Source of the DNA: CAWUIO01 sp963922455 | GTDB taxonomy: Bacteria; Bacteroidota; Bacteroidia; Cytophagales; Microscillaceae | Direction of reading: 5' to 3' | Length of the DNA stretch: 46,625 nt | Assembly (NCBI GenBank): GCA_963922455.1 | Contig: CAWUIO010000048.1 | Location: forward strand, 1-46,625 | In this document: positions 8,270 to 17,592 of the stretch, piece by piece | Numbering within the stretch: position 1 is the first letter of the stretch | How the letters are laid out: each line of letters opens with the position of its first letter | Made by a program: the position numbers and the translations under genes | Notes under the pieces: model-generated | The model's input: only the letters and a program-made list of their open reading frames with translations | Databases searched by the model: none | What the model was told of the DNA's origin: nothing

Positions 8270-9745
8270 ATGTATAAGAAAACTTGTGGGGTTATCGGGG
8301 CGGGGATAGCCGGTTTAGCCGCCGCCATACGTTTAGCAAACAAAGGCTACGAGGTAACCATAATGGAGGCAAATGCCTATCCGGGGGGTAAACTTTCCCA
8401 GATTGAACTCCAAGACTTCCGCTTTGATGCCGGCCCTTCTTTATTTACTATGCCTCATTTGGTGGATGAATTGTTTCAAATTACCCAAAAAGACCCCCGA
8501 AAGTACTTCAATTATAAATCCCTTGATGTCTTATGCAAGTACTTTTATGAAGACGGCACTGTGTTAAGAGCCTATAAAAATTTAGAGAAATTTGAAACCG
8601 AAGTAGCCCAGAATACGTATGAAGCTCCCCAAAAGGTACGCGAGTATCTTCGCAATAGTCGGGTCAAGTATGACCTGACTGCCAATATTTTCCTACATCG
8701 CTCCCTGCACCGCTGGCAAAATTACCTAAAGTGGGATGTCCTCAAGGGGGTTCTTAACTTCTATCGGCTGGACACCATGCGTAGCTTGGATGCCTTAAAC
8801 CGCAAGCGATTTGAAGACCCCCGCATGGTGCAATTTTTTAATCGCTATGCTACCTACAATGGTTCAGACCCCTACCAAACCCCGGGGATTATGAACATCA
8901 TTCCGCATTTAGAATTTGGCTACGGGGCTTTCTTCCCGCAAGGGGGCATGTATGCGATCACCCAAAGCCTGGAAAAACTGGCCCTAGATATGGGGGTTCG
9001 GTTTTTATACAATACCAAAGCGGTGCAAATTCAAACCCAAGGACGCGAAGTGAAAGGGATTGAGTTTGAAAAAGAAGGAAAGACGCAATCTATGAATTTT
9101 GACATCGTATTGAGTAATATGGATGTAGTAAGTACCTACCGCCATCTTCTAAAAGGTCACCGGGGCCCCAAGAAAGTTTTAAATCAGACCAAATCCAGCT
9201 CGGCCATTATATTTTATTGGGGGGTAAAAGCTGTTTTTCCGGAGCTTGAGCTGCACAATATCTTTTTTAGCCAATCGTATGCGCAAGAATTTGCGTCTAT
9301 CTTTAAAAAAGGCAGTCTACATGAAGACCCCACAGTATATATAAACATCAGTAGTAAGGAAAATCCCTCGGATGCTCCTCCGGGGGCCGAAAATTGGTTT
9401 ACCATGATCAATGCGCCACACAACTCGGGGCAGGACTGGGATACACTCATTGCCCAAAGCCGGGAGCGAATTATCCATAAACTAAGCCGGATACTCAAAA
9501 AAGACATTCGCCCGCTCATCGTTTGCGAGGAGATCTTAGATCCGCGTCGTATTTTTCTCAAAACAGCCAGTGACAAGGGAGCTTTATACGGGAGTAGTTC
9601 TAATAATCGCTTTGCGGCATTTTTCAGGCATCCTAACTTCAGTTCCCGGATCAAGAATTTGTACTTTTGTGGGGGGAGTGTGCATCCGGGAGGGGGTATC
9701 CCCTTGTGTTTGCACTCAGCCAAAATTGCTACCGATTTTTTATAA
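8270..9745 (+). CDS. crtD: CrtI-family carotenoid desaturase, CrtD-like (hydroxycarotenoid 3,4-desaturase)
   Basis: This 491-residue FAD-dependent enzyme belongs to the phytoene-desaturase family. The dinucleotide motif GAGIAG is at 10-15, the second FAD contact (IMEANAYPGGKLS) follows, and the C-terminal FAD signature GGSVHPGGGIPL is present. The segments FDAGPSLFTMP and RYATYNGSDPYQTPG match the Bacteroidota branch that, from memory, is annotated as CrtD, which desaturates 1-hydroxycarotenoids on the way to myxol or saproxanthin-type pigments. True phytoene desaturase CrtI is the alternative. No other carotenoid gene (crtB, crtY, crtZ) is in the window, so the product cannot be placed further. 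The enzyme is probably associated with the inner membrane face. It ends 4 bp before repeat copy C. Confidence 0.85.
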   Translation: MYKKTCGVIGAGIAGLAAAIRLANKGYEVTIMEANAYPGGKLSQIELQDFRFDAGPSLFTMPHLVDELFQITQKDPRKYFNYKSLDVLCKYFYEDGTVLRAYKNLEKFETEVAQNTYEAPQKVREYLRNSRVKYDLTANIFLHRSLHRWQNYLKWDVLKGVLNFYRLDTMRSLDALNRKRFEDPRMVQFFNRYATYNGSDPYQTPGIMNIIPHLEFGYGAFFPQGGMYAITQSLEKLALDMGVRFLYNTKAVQIQTQGREVKGIEFEKEGKTQSMNFDIVLSNMDVVSTYRHLLKGHRGPKKVLNQTKSSSAIIFYWGVKAVFPELELHNIFFSQSYAQEFASIFKKGSLHEDPTVYINISSKENPSDAPPGAENWFTMINAPHNSGQDWDTLIAQSRERIIHKLSRILKKDIRPLIVCEEILDPRRIFLKTASDKGALYGSSSNNRFAAFFRHPNFSSRIKNLYFCGGSVHPGGGIPLCLHSAKIATDFL

Positions 9746-9749
9746 AAAT

Positions 9750-9856
9750 GGGGCTTGCCCGCGTGATAAAATTGGGTATTCCCTTGGCCCTTCCTGCCCC
9801 CGCGGCCCAGCCTATTGGGTCAAGGAGTTCATTTTTTTCTGGCGCGGGCAAGCCCC
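9750..9856. repeat. Symmetric repeat copy C, likely bidirectional terminator
   Basis: The ends GGGGCTTGCCCGCG (9750-9763) and CGCGGGCAAGCCCC (9843-9856) form a perfect 14-bp inverted repeat enclosing 79 bases. The GGGGCTT box is shared with the other repeat copies, but here it appears at both ends and the CGCTACTCG core is missing. A further partial pairing, CCCTTGGCCC with GGGTCAAGG, lies inside. The element fills the gap between two convergent genes almost exactly and would fold in either transcript. Confidence 0.75.
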
Positions 9857-9870
9857 AAAATCTTCATCAT

Positions 9871-10779
9871 TTATTTCTTTAGGATTAAGCGGGAGTTTTT
9901 ATAAGTGGTATCTTCGCCATTTTTACCGGGTACCCGTACCTGAGCTTCCCAAAGCAAAGAATCTCGCTCAGGAATAGCTAGGGTAAAGGTAGCGACGCCC
10001 TTTTGGGCCAAAACGGTATCTTCTTGTAAGATCATTTGCATACCTGGGATGTCCAAATGGAGGCCGTAGTAGACCCAAAGCAGGGAGTCTTGAGGGCTTA
10101 AGGTGTCACGAATCGGGCTAAATAAGACCAAAGGGAGAAAGGGCGCTTCTAATTGGGGATGTATGCAATAATACATATTTTGAAAAATCGTATTTTGATG
10201 CTGTAAAATCTTGATCTGCAATTGCGTCAAGGTCGTCCAAGCTCCGGTAAAAATCGTCTCTCCAAAGTTTTCTTCCACAAAATCGGCCCTAACGCCACTG
10301 ATGCGCTCGAAGGGTTTTAAATCTAAGAAGGCAAACTCTTTATTGAGGTAAATTATAAATTCCTCCAAACGAAGAATAAGCTCATAGCCTTTTTCTTGCT
10401 CAATAAAATAATTACGCACCCTGGTATTTTGCAGGGAAACTGTTTGATCAGGATCCAAGCTTGTAGGGAGGGCCTGAATTTCTTGTTCTAAGTACATTTT
10501 GGCCATTTGTATAAGTTCGATCTGGGAACTCGTCTCTCTTTTAAGGTTTTCGATAGACTCTAATTTATCTTGTACCTGGCGTGGGTTCATTTTGAGGAGC
10601 CAAGATTTGAGTTGATCGGCCTGGGTTTGGCCTTGGGTATAGATGTCTTCCAGTTCTTGATTGTGCAAAAACTGGTAATACATAAATTTGTCGAGCAGTC
10701 GGTTTAGATCGGGATCTTTCCTTTTTGAGCAATTACAAAAGAATAGTAAACTTAGAAAGATGAGGCTAATTTTGGGCAT
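9871..10779 (-). CDS. Lipoprotein, distant GldM-like features
   Basis: The start is the ATG at 10779, preceded by AGGAG four bases upstream, one of the few clear Shine-Dalgarno sites here. The frame could open at a TTG at 10797, but that overlaps the upstream gene. Residues 1-17 are a signal sequence ending LLFFCNC, so lipidation is likely. Residues about 20-160 are helical. The segment around ETIFTGAWTTLTQLQIKI and the C-terminal beta region (VLAQKGVATFTLAIP, LLWEAQVRVPGKNG) resemble the order of helical domain and Ig-like domains in the gliding/T9SS protein GldM. The resemblance is weak and GldM itself is not a lipoprotein. It follows a second lipoprotein of the same plan by 7 bp. Confidence 0.75.
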   Translation of the reverse strand: MPKISLIFLSLLFFCNCSKRKDPDLNRLLDKFMYYQFLHNQELEDIYTQGQTQADQLKSWLLKMNPRQVQDKLESIENLKRETSSQIELIQMAKMYLEQEIQALPTSLDPDQTVSLQNTRVRNYFIEQEKGYELILRLEEFIIYLNKEFAFLDLKPFERISGVRADFVEENFGETIFTGAWTTLTQLQIKILQHQNTIFQNMYYCIHPQLEAPFLPLVLFSPIRDTLSPQDSLLWVYYGLHLDIPGMQMILQEDTVLAQKGVATFTLAIPERDSLLWEAQVRVPGKNGEDTTYKNSRLILKK

Positions 10780-10786
10780 AGGTCTC

Positions 10787-11686
10787 CTATTGGGCAAGGG
10801 TGTCTAGGATATAAACTTTATGGCTTTGCCAACAGCTGTCGGACAGGTTGCTGCGATGGCGGTAACAAAGGCCGGCTTCTAGGTGTATTTCGGGTTTTGT
10901 TTTGCTTATGGCTTGCGCAGTCCATCCCTTGTGTAAAGGCAGTTCTTGGCTTTGAAGCATATGTTTTTGAGTACTTAATTGTATGAGACGTTCGGGTGGA
11001 CTTAAAAATACACGGGCGATGAGGCTATCCGAACGTTGCGTGGTGTCCAATACCCATTTTACCTGAAAGTTGGCGGCTTCGTCTAACATTCGGGCACGCG
11101 ATTTATTTTCTAATGCCTGCAAGTAACGATGCTCCCACTTAAGTACCTGGTAACTTAATCCGGTTAGGGTGGCAATGAGTAAAGTACGTTGGGGAGTGCT
11201 AAAATTGAAGCGAATAAATTCTTCTAAATGGCTTAAAGAATCAGACCAAAGGGGGTTCATATCGCTGTCAAAGCGAAGGTTTTGGAGTATGGCCGGCTCC
11301 CCGGATTGGGCAACTTCTTGGGTAAAGGCTTCAAAATTCAGCAGTTTTTGGTGTAAAATATGTATTGGATTCTCCTCGGGGTTTGTATTCTTGTGCAGCC
11401 AAGAACGGGATAGGCGATTTACACTGTACACTTGGATGATCCGGTTGCGGAGCGAATCAATCCAGTGATCCAAGGACTGGCTTCGATCATGAACAAGAGA
11501 GGCAATATGGGGAAGGGAGTCTATATGGTAATGAATTTCATCCAACTTCTTTTTATTTTGTTGGCGATAGGTCTGGTTGAGCTGGTTCAAAAAGTCTTCG
11601 GAATGAATTAGTACTTTTTCCCCGCCAGTTTTGGGGCCTTCACAGGCTCCAGAAAAAACAAGGATTAGGGAAAAAGATAGGAACAT
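10787..11686 (-). CDS. Lipoprotein, tandem partner of the downstream lipoprotein
   Basis: This protein of about 299 residues starts at the ATG at 11686 (a GTG lies one codon upstream). The N-terminus MFLSFSLILVFSGACEGP is a lipoprotein signal with a good lipobox (SGAC). The body is helical to about residue 205. It includes STPQRTLLIATLTGLSYQVL, comparable to the helical N-terminal domain of GldM-like proteins, followed by a beta-rich end. The downstream lipoprotein has the same layout, so I read the two as ancient tandem paralogues that may act together at the envelope. No terminator separates them, which suggests one operon. The function is not established. Confidence 0.75.
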   Translation of the reverse strand: MFLSFSLILVFSGACEGPKTGGEKVLIHSEDFLNQLNQTYRQQNKKKLDEIHYHIDSLPHIASLVHDRSQSLDHWIDSLRNRIIQVYSVNRLSRSWLHKNTNPEENPIHILHQKLLNFEAFTQEVAQSGEPAILQNLRFDSDMNPLWSDSLSHLEEFIRFNFSTPQRTLLIATLTGLSYQVLKWEHRYLQALENKSRARMLDEAANFQVKWVLDTTQRSDSLIARVFLSPPERLIQLSTQKHMLQSQELPLHKGWTAQAISKTKPEIHLEAGLCYRHRSNLSDSCWQSHKVYILDTLAQ

Positions 11687-11970
11687 CACTTGCTTGGTAA
11701 AGGAGATAATTGCTTGTATGATCGTATTCGTATTTTAAGGGTGGAATAAACGCTCTCATCAGTAATGGGGGCTAAGCACGAAGTTCGTGTTGGCCTTTGC
11801 TGTGAAGGGACAAAGCTAGTAAGGGTAGATTTCTAAATCCAAATTATTAACTAATATTTTATCCTCGTAGCTCCATTAAGCAAGATCAAGGACCTGGCAC
11901 GAAGCGCATCAAAGGAATTAATTTGGCTCTTGGGCTGTATTTTAATAGGTATTTGTATTTTTTTTACCAG

Positions 11971-13023
11971 ATGAAAGCACCTTCCTTTTTACATGATGCC
12001 CAAAAACGCAGCCGCATCATTCAATTACTTAGCAGCCGAGATTCTTCCAACATTGATTTGGCCTTTCAACTCATTCTGGACAAAGATATTCCCTCTACTT
12101 TGTTTCCATACTTGCAAAAACACGTTTTGAAATGCCTTCATTATGACACCTTGACTCCTTTACAAGAAAGTACGGTATTAAACTTGGCAAAACAAAAACT
12201 AGATAAATTGCCTCCCAACCTTGAACGCTTGACCCATATTACGGAATTAAATTTATATAGTAATAACTTAAGCTTCTTAGCTCCCGAAGTATTTGCCTTG
12301 GAAGCTTTAAGCCAAATATCCTTAAGTCAAAATCCCTTGGAGGAGTTGCCCGAGAAGATTCGTAATTGGAAGCATTTAGAACATCTACATTGTAACCGGG
12401 CCAAAATTAAATCATTTCCTTTGGGATTATTTGGCCTTAAAAAATTGGCTGTTTTAAATATGCATTCCAATCAATTGGACCAAATACCTGGGCAAATTAG
12501 CCAATTGAAAAATCTGGAATATCTTTTATTGGGCAATAATCGAATCAAAGCCCTTCCGCCTGAGTTGGGAAATTTACCGCATTTAAAAAGCTTAGATTTA
12601 GAAAACAATGATATCAGGGCCCTCCCTAAAGAAATTGGAAACTTGGGTAGTTTACGGCATTTAAACTTGTTAAGGAACCGCCTAAGGGAACTTCCTGATA
12701 CACTTGCTCAGATGTCTCATCTCAAATCGCTCAATTTGGAGTATAATCAATTACGGAGTATTCCAAGGCATTTGGAAGGCCTCAAAAATCTGTATGTTTT
12801 CCGTATCAATGGAAATCAGATTAAAGAGCTCCCCCCTTCCATCGGAACCCTTCAAAAGCTGCAGGAATTAAATCTCTACAAAAACCAGTTGACCCGGGTA
12901 CCTGAAGAAATCACCTTACTCAAGCATCATTTGAAAAAGCTAAATATTATGAGTAACCCGCTGGAAAAATCAGAAAGATTGAAAATCAAAGAATTACTTC
13001 CATACACGCGTATATATGACTAA
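11971..13023 (+). CDS. Leucine-rich repeat protein (23-residue repeats)
   Basis: I chose the ATG at 11971; the frame can be opened earlier at a TTG (11923), but that adds an unlikely hydrophobic stretch. The protein has 350 residues. The first 65 or so residues are helical. From about residue 70 there are eleven 23-residue leucine-rich repeats of the plant-intracellular-like form, for example LKSLDLENNDIRALPKEIGN, each with the LP step, and a partial last repeat. There is no signal peptide or membrane segment, so it is probably cytosolic, where such proteins bind partner proteins. The substrate or partner is not known. Confidence 0.88.
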   Translation: MKAPSFLHDAQKRSRIIQLLSSRDSSNIDLAFQLILDKDIPSTLFPYLQKHVLKCLHYDTLTPLQESTVLNLAKQKLDKLPPNLERLTHITELNLYSNNLSFLAPEVFALEALSQISLSQNPLEELPEKIRNWKHLEHLHCNRAKIKSFPLGLFGLKKLAVLNMHSNQLDQIPGQISQLKNLEYLLLGNNRIKALPPELGNLPHLKSLDLENNDIRALPKEIGNLGSLRHLNLLRNRLRELPDTLAQMSHLKSLNLEYNQLRSIPRHLEGLKNLYVFRINGNQIKELPPSIGTLQKLQELNLYKNQLTRVPEEITLLKHHLKKLNIMSNPLEKSERLKIKELLPYTRIYD

Positions 13024-13133
13024 GTTACCCTAGTCTTTGATCTTAAAATGCGTTAAATATTGCTTCGGCCCCTCCGGCTTTTCTTTTTATTTTCTAAGAA
13101 TTAAAGTATATTTAATTGTATAAAGAACCAATT

Positions 13134-13697
13134 ATGGCTACATTTCTGATAATCTTTGCCTTAATACTGGTGTTTAGCGGCGGTGTTTATTTTTACTATC
13201 AAGAAAGTGAAAAAAACGCAGCGGTACGCATGAAGATTTCTAATAGTGAAGTTGTTCGGCTTGCCCAAGACCACGAAGGAAAGCTCACCCCTCAATTACT
13301 TAGCGAAAAAACCGAGCTTTCTCGCAGCGAAGCCAGCCGTAAATTATATCTTATGCTTTCCGAAGGAGTATTTCGCTACGAATACGATGATAATTATCTG
13401 CCCGTATTTGCTCTCAGTAGCGTAGTCCGTAGAGCACTGGAAAATACTCAAGATATTCCTTACACGACGTATTTACAAGCTCCCCCTACCCAACTCTCTG
13501 ATGGAGAAGTAATCCAAATAGCCGTAGAATCTGGTGGGAGAATATCGGCCACCTCGCTCTGTGTCAAGGGAAATGTATCTATTGATGAGGCGCGCCATCT
13601 CTTGGAACACCTACACACCAAAGGCGTATTTGATGTGGAAATCAAAGAAAATGGATCCTTGGTGTATTTTCTTAATGACCTGGATTTACTTACTTAA
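13134..13697 (+). CDS. Membrane-tethered protein with two winged-helix-like units
   Basis: The start is the ATG at 13134 (a TTG at 13116 adds six residues). Residues 2-22 form one membrane helix (TFLIIFALILVFSGGVYF), and the rest is soluble, about 165 residues. The soluble part is an internal duplication. SNSEVVRLAQDHEGKLTPQL aligns with SDGEVIQIAVESGGRISATS, and both continue through a helix with the pattern EA.(R/H).L....(L/H).(E/K)GVF and into a short beta hairpin. This is the layout of a winged helix-turn-helix. I infer a bitopic protein with two such domains; whether they bind DNA or protein is open. It sits 88 bp before the MurF-Alr gene on the same strand. Confidence 0.75.
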   Translation: MATFLIIFALILVFSGGVYFYYQESEKNAAVRMKISNSEVVRLAQDHEGKLTPQLLSEKTELSRSEASRKLYLMLSEGVFRYEYDDNYLPVFALSSVVRRALENTQDIPYTTYLQAPPTQLSDGEVIQIAVESGGRISATSLCVKGNVSIDEARHLLEHLHTKGVFDVEIKENGSLVYFLNDLDLLT

Positions 13698-13785
13698 TAC
13701 CACAGCCCTTATACGTACCTCCTCCTTCCTTCCTTGGTTTGTCTCCAATATATAAATACCCCCTAGGAGTATTTTTTTAGATCCT

Positions 13786-16290
13786 ATGCATACTCAAATT
13801 ATCCAAAAAGCTACCCAAGCCCAATTACTTCAATGGGACTTTCCAGAAGCCGACATTCAACACCTAGCTTGGGACAGCCGTAAAATCTCTACCAGCCTGG
13901 AAGGAACACTCTTTATCGCAATTAAAGGAGAAAGGCATGATGGTCATGATTTTATAAAAAAGGCTTACGAAGCTGGGGTTCGTAATTTTTTAGTGGAGCG
14001 GGCCGAGGTCCCTGATTTATCTTCGGCCAATATTTTTTTGGTACGCAATAGCTTGCAAGCTTTGCAAGAAATTGCTCAGGTACACCGAGAGAGCTTCTCT
14101 TACCCAGTTTGGGCAATTACCGGGAGTAATGGGAAAACGATTGTTAAAGAGTGGCTTCATTTTCTCCTGAGTGCCCGCTATGTTTTGGTGCGGAGCCCCC
14201 GTAGTTACAACTCCCAATTGGGCGTGCCTTTATCGGTTTGGGAGATGGAAAAATGGCACGAGATGGCACTTTTTGAGGCAGGAATTTCTAAGCCCGGAGA
14301 GATGGCCCGTTTGCAAAAAGTGATCCAGCCCGAACTTGGAATTTTCACAAATATCGGTTCGGCCCACGATGAGGGCTTCCTAACCCGTCAAGAAAAGGTT
14401 CGGGAAAAATTACGGCTCTTTGAGCAAGCCAAAGTCATCGTGTATAGCCGGGACAATCCTAGCCTAGACAAGGAGATCCTTCAGTTTGCCCAAGATCGGG
14501 AGCTGGAGCTATTTCATTGGAGCGAAGATGAAACGCTTGAATCTGTTTTACGCATCCTGCCTTCACAAGGCCTAGAAAAGCGGATTGATTTTGAATACCA
14601 AGGGCAAGCTTATTCCTTGCAAATACCTTTTGTAGATAAGGCTTCTCGCCAAAATGCTATTCACTGCCTAGCGGCACTCCTGTACTTAAAATGGCCGCCC
14701 GCAGAATTCATTCCCCTGTTTGCTCGCCTTCCCCCGGTAAAAATGCGCCTCGAGCTAAAAAAAGGAAATGGCGATTTTTATCTCATTGATGATAGTTATA
14801 ACAATGACCTAGGCGGCTTGCGCATTGCCCTAGATTATTGGCAGGCCCAGGTACAAATGCCTCGTAAAATTGCTATTCTTTCGGATGTCCTGGAGTCAGG
14901 CAGGAGTCCAAAAGATGTATATAAAGAAGTGCATTCCCTGCTTGAGCAGAAGCACGTAGATGTCTTGTACGCCATAGGGGAAAATATGCGTAAGTATCTC
15001 CCAACTTCCGGCTTAACTGTAGGATTCTTCTCAGATACCCATTCCTTTTTACAGCAATTAAACCAGGAAGTATTGCGGAATGCCATGGTATTAGTAAAAG
15101 GAGGACGGAAGTTCGCGTTTGAAAAAATTATTCAAAAGTTAGAGGAGCAAAGCCATACCACGGTCCTCGAAATTAACCTAGATGCCTTGGTGCACAATTT
15201 AAATGTATTCAGGAGCCTCCTCAAGCCAGCCACCAAACTTCTCGTGATGGTAAAGGCTTTTGCTTATGGAAACGGCAGCGCCGAAATTGCGGGTTTATTA
15301 GCCTACCATCGAGTAGATTATCTGGGGGTAGCCTACCCAGATGAGGGAGTAGCTTTAAGACAAAACGGGATCAAGCTCCCGATTTTAGTACTTAACCCCG
15401 AGCCGGGAACCTATGATAAATTAATTCAATACGATTTAGAACCCGAGCTTTACAGTTTTCAAAAGCTGGAGGAATACCGCCAATTTGTTAAAAGGCATGC
15501 CCTCCACTCTCCATCAAAAGTGTATCCGGTACATCTCAAATTAGATACAGGTATGCACCGCTTGGGCTTTGTGCCCCAAGATTTACCACGTCTTTTAAAG
15601 TACCTAGAAGCGGAGTCTTTATACCCTTTGAAGCTTATCTCAGTATTTAGCCATTTAGCGGCTGCCGATGGAGAAGAGCATGACGCATTTACCCAGAATC
15701 AGATCGCTTGCTATGAAGAAATGACCCAAAAAATTGAGAAGGTATTGGGATATTCCTTTATTAAACATATTTTAAACTCTCCTGGGATTACCCGCTTTCC
15801 CGAAGCCCAGTTTGATATGGTGAGGTTGGGAGTAGGACTCTACGGAGTGCAAACCCCCGAAGGAGCACTGCCCCAATTGCGGCCTATCAGTACCCTCAAA
15901 ACGCAGATTTCACAAATTAAAAACCTCAAGGCCGGAGATAGCGTAGGATACTCTCGACAAGGTACTATTCATGACAAGAGGGTAATTGCCATTATGGCGA
16001 TTGGTTATGCAGATGGTTTTCCCCGGGCCCTAGGTCAAGGGGTTGGTGAAGTATTGGTTTATCCCCGCAATTACCCAGAAGAAGGAGTCCGGGTACCCGT
16101 CATGGGGAATGTGTGTATGGATATGACCATGATTGATATTACCGGCATGGAGCTGGAAGAAGGGGACGATGTCATTATTTTTAATGAACAATTAAGCCTA
16201 GAGGAAATGGCAAAAAGCCTACATACCATTCCCTATGAAATTCTTACCAACATCAGCACACGCATTCGTAGAATATTTTATACGGAGTAA
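13786..16290 (+). CDS. murF-alr: Bifunctional MurF ligase / alanine racemase
   Basis: This 834-residue fusion is characteristic of Bacteroidota. The N-terminal half (1-455) is UDP-MurNAc-tripeptide:D-Ala-D-Ala ligase, with the ATP loop ITGSNGKT (111-118), the motif IFTNIGSAHDEGF and a C-terminal domain ending GGRKFAFE. The C-terminal half (about 457-834) is a fold-type III alanine racemase. Its PLP lysine is K490 in MVKAFAYGNG, the second catalytic tyrosine is Y722 in VGYSRQGT, and the NVCMDMTMID segment is present. The protein therefore makes D-alanine and adds its dimer to the peptidoglycan precursor in the cytosol. Both halves look intact. A T-run and small hairpin lie just upstream of the start codon. 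Confidence 0.97.
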   Translation: MHTQIIQKATQAQLLQWDFPEADIQHLAWDSRKISTSLEGTLFIAIKGERHDGHDFIKKAYEAGVRNFLVERAEVPDLSSANIFLVRNSLQALQEIAQVHRESFSYPVWAITGSNGKTIVKEWLHFLLSARYVLVRSPRSYNSQLGVPLSVWEMEKWHEMALFEAGISKPGEMARLQKVIQPELGIFTNIGSAHDEGFLTRQEKVREKLRLFEQAKVIVYSRDNPSLDKEILQFAQDRELELFHWSEDETLESVLRILPSQGLEKRIDFEYQGQAYSLQIPFVDKASRQNAIHCLAALLYLKWPPAEFIPLFARLPPVKMRLELKKGNGDFYLIDDSYNNDLGGLRIALDYWQAQVQMPRKIAILSDVLESGRSPKDVYKEVHSLLEQKHVDVLYAIGENMRKYLPTSGLTVGFFSDTHSFLQQLNQEVLRNAMVLVKGGRKFAFEKIIQKLEEQSHTTVLEINLDALVHNLNVFRSLLKPATKLLVMVKAFAYGNGSAEIAGLLAYHRVDYLGVAYPDEGVALRQNGIKLPILVLNPEPGTYDKLIQYDLEPELYSFQKLEEYRQFVKRHALHSPSKVYPVHLKLDTGMHRLGFVPQDLPRLLKYLEAESLYPLKLISVFSHLAAADGEEHDAFTQNQIACYEEMTQKIEKVLGYSFIKHILNSPGITRFPEAQFDMVRLGVGLYGVQTPEGALPQLRPISTLKTQISQIKNLKAGDSVGYSRQGTIHDKRVIAIMAIGYADGFPRALGQGVGEVLVYPRNYPEEGVRVPVMGNVCMDMTMIDITGMELEEGDDVIIFNEQLSLEEMAKSLHTIPYEILTNISTRIRRIFYTE

Positions 16291-16398
16291 TCCAATTTTT
16301 ATATATAAATTTTGTAAATAGTCCGTGGCTGGTTTTTTGCCGGTTAAGACCTAGTCTTGCATCGCTTTTTTTATTTTAATTTATAAACGTCCTTAGGT

Positions 16399-17541
16399 AT
16401 GAATACGGCCCCTGTATTTGATAATTCCTTCCTGCCCCCCATGACGAGTGTGTTAAACTCAGATCATTGGGGGACAGTAATGAACCTGTACGATGAAAAA
16501 AAGTACAAAGAGTCCATTCACGGTGTGCTGGAATACATTCAAAAAGGTCTGTCCGAAAAATCGGTAGACGCCGACAAAAATGAATATGTATTTCCACACG
16601 GTTCCATCGTGGTAAGCCTTAAAATTAAAGACGATCGCTTATTTATTGAGGCCCCCTTCCTGAAAATCCCGGCTAAGTATCTTATTCCTTTGATGCGCCA
16701 GGTTGCTGAGTTGAACTTCGGGACCTTGGTTTTGGCCCAGATTGTACTGGAAGGTAATGATATTTATTTTCGTTACGATGCCCCCTTGGAGCTTTGCGAA
16801 CCTTACAAGATCTATCGGGTGATAGAAGAAATTTGTATCCAGGCCGATGCCAACGATGATACCTTTATCGAGAAATTTGGCGCCCAGCGCTTTGCTGAGA
16901 TGCAAATTGAGCATTTTACGGCTGAGGAAAACGACTTGGCTTGGGCCAAATTTCAGGAATACCTGCAAAATGCCCTAGATTACTACAACTACTTCCAGTC
17001 AAAGCGCTGGGATGCCTACGGTTGGGACGCTTTTTTCCTCTCTTTTACCCGAATTGATTATTTTATGCGCCCTCAGGGAGTACTTAAGTCGGAAGTAGAA
17101 AAAGCGGTGAAAGATCTAAACTCAAGTGCCTCTCCCAACGAACGGGTAAATAAAGCTTACAGAGCAGCCGAAAAACTCTTGAAGATGGAAAAAGAAAAAT
17201 TCATCGAGTCCATCTATCGCTCCAAGCAGTTTATCTCCGAAAAACCTACCTTGGATGTAGCCGGTATCCATAACTATCTCAACAAGTACCACAATACTGG
17301 TAAAAATGAGATGAACAAGCGCGACTATATCGGAGCTAGCCTTACCATGCTTACGGGAATGTACGGATTACTGTATTATTATGTGATTCCGGAAACGAGT
17401 TATAACATGATTATCCAAGGCCTGGAAAAAGCCGGGAGCAAGTCCTGGGGAGATGCCGCAAGCAGTTTGTGGGCAACCTTTGGGGAAATCATGCATCAAG
17501 ACCAACGCTCGGCCAACCGATACGGCTACCGAGATATCTAA
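16399..17541 (+). CDS. Hypothetical protein with YbjN/T3SS-chaperone-like domain
   Basis: This 380-residue protein has no signal peptide or membrane helix. Residues about 62-165 look like a YbjN/type III chaperone-like alpha-beta domain: strands VVSLKIKDDRLFIEAPFLKI, a helix ending in LNFGTL, then a strand pair (LVLAQIVLEGNDIYFRY) and a long helix. The rest is helical, with aromatic-rich segments near residues 200-225 and a hydrophobic helix around 318-335 (ASLTMLTGMYGLLYYYV). The next gene starts 51 bp downstream and carries a similar domain at its C-terminus, so the two are probably co-transcribed and may bind each other or a common ligand. No enzymatic motif is visible. Confidence 0.78.
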   Translation: MNTAPVFDNSFLPPMTSVLNSDHWGTVMNLYDEKKYKESIHGVLEYIQKGLSEKSVDADKNEYVFPHGSIVVSLKIKDDRLFIEAPFLKIPAKYLIPLMRQVAELNFGTLVLAQIVLEGNDIYFRYDAPLELCEPYKIYRVIEEICIQADANDDTFIEKFGAQRFAEMQIEHFTAEENDLAWAKFQEYLQNALDYYNYFQSKRWDAYGWDAFFLSFTRIDYFMRPQGVLKSEVEKAVKDLNSSASPNERVNKAYRAAEKLLKMEKEKFIESIYRSKQFISEKPTLDVAGIHNYLNKYHNTGKNEMNKRDYIGASLTMLTGMYGLLYYYVIPETSYNMIIQGLEKAGSKSWGDAASSLWATFGEIMHQDQRSANRYGYRDI

Positions 17542-17592
17542 TCATATCAAGCGATCAACATTAAATTAAAGAATCTAAAAAAATTGGGATTT

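Noticed and set aside
11756..11822. Possible decayed repeat remnant (GGGGGCTAAG... GTTCGTGTTGGCC)
   Set aside because: It shares a short string with copy G but lacks paired arms and core, so I cannot support it as a copy.
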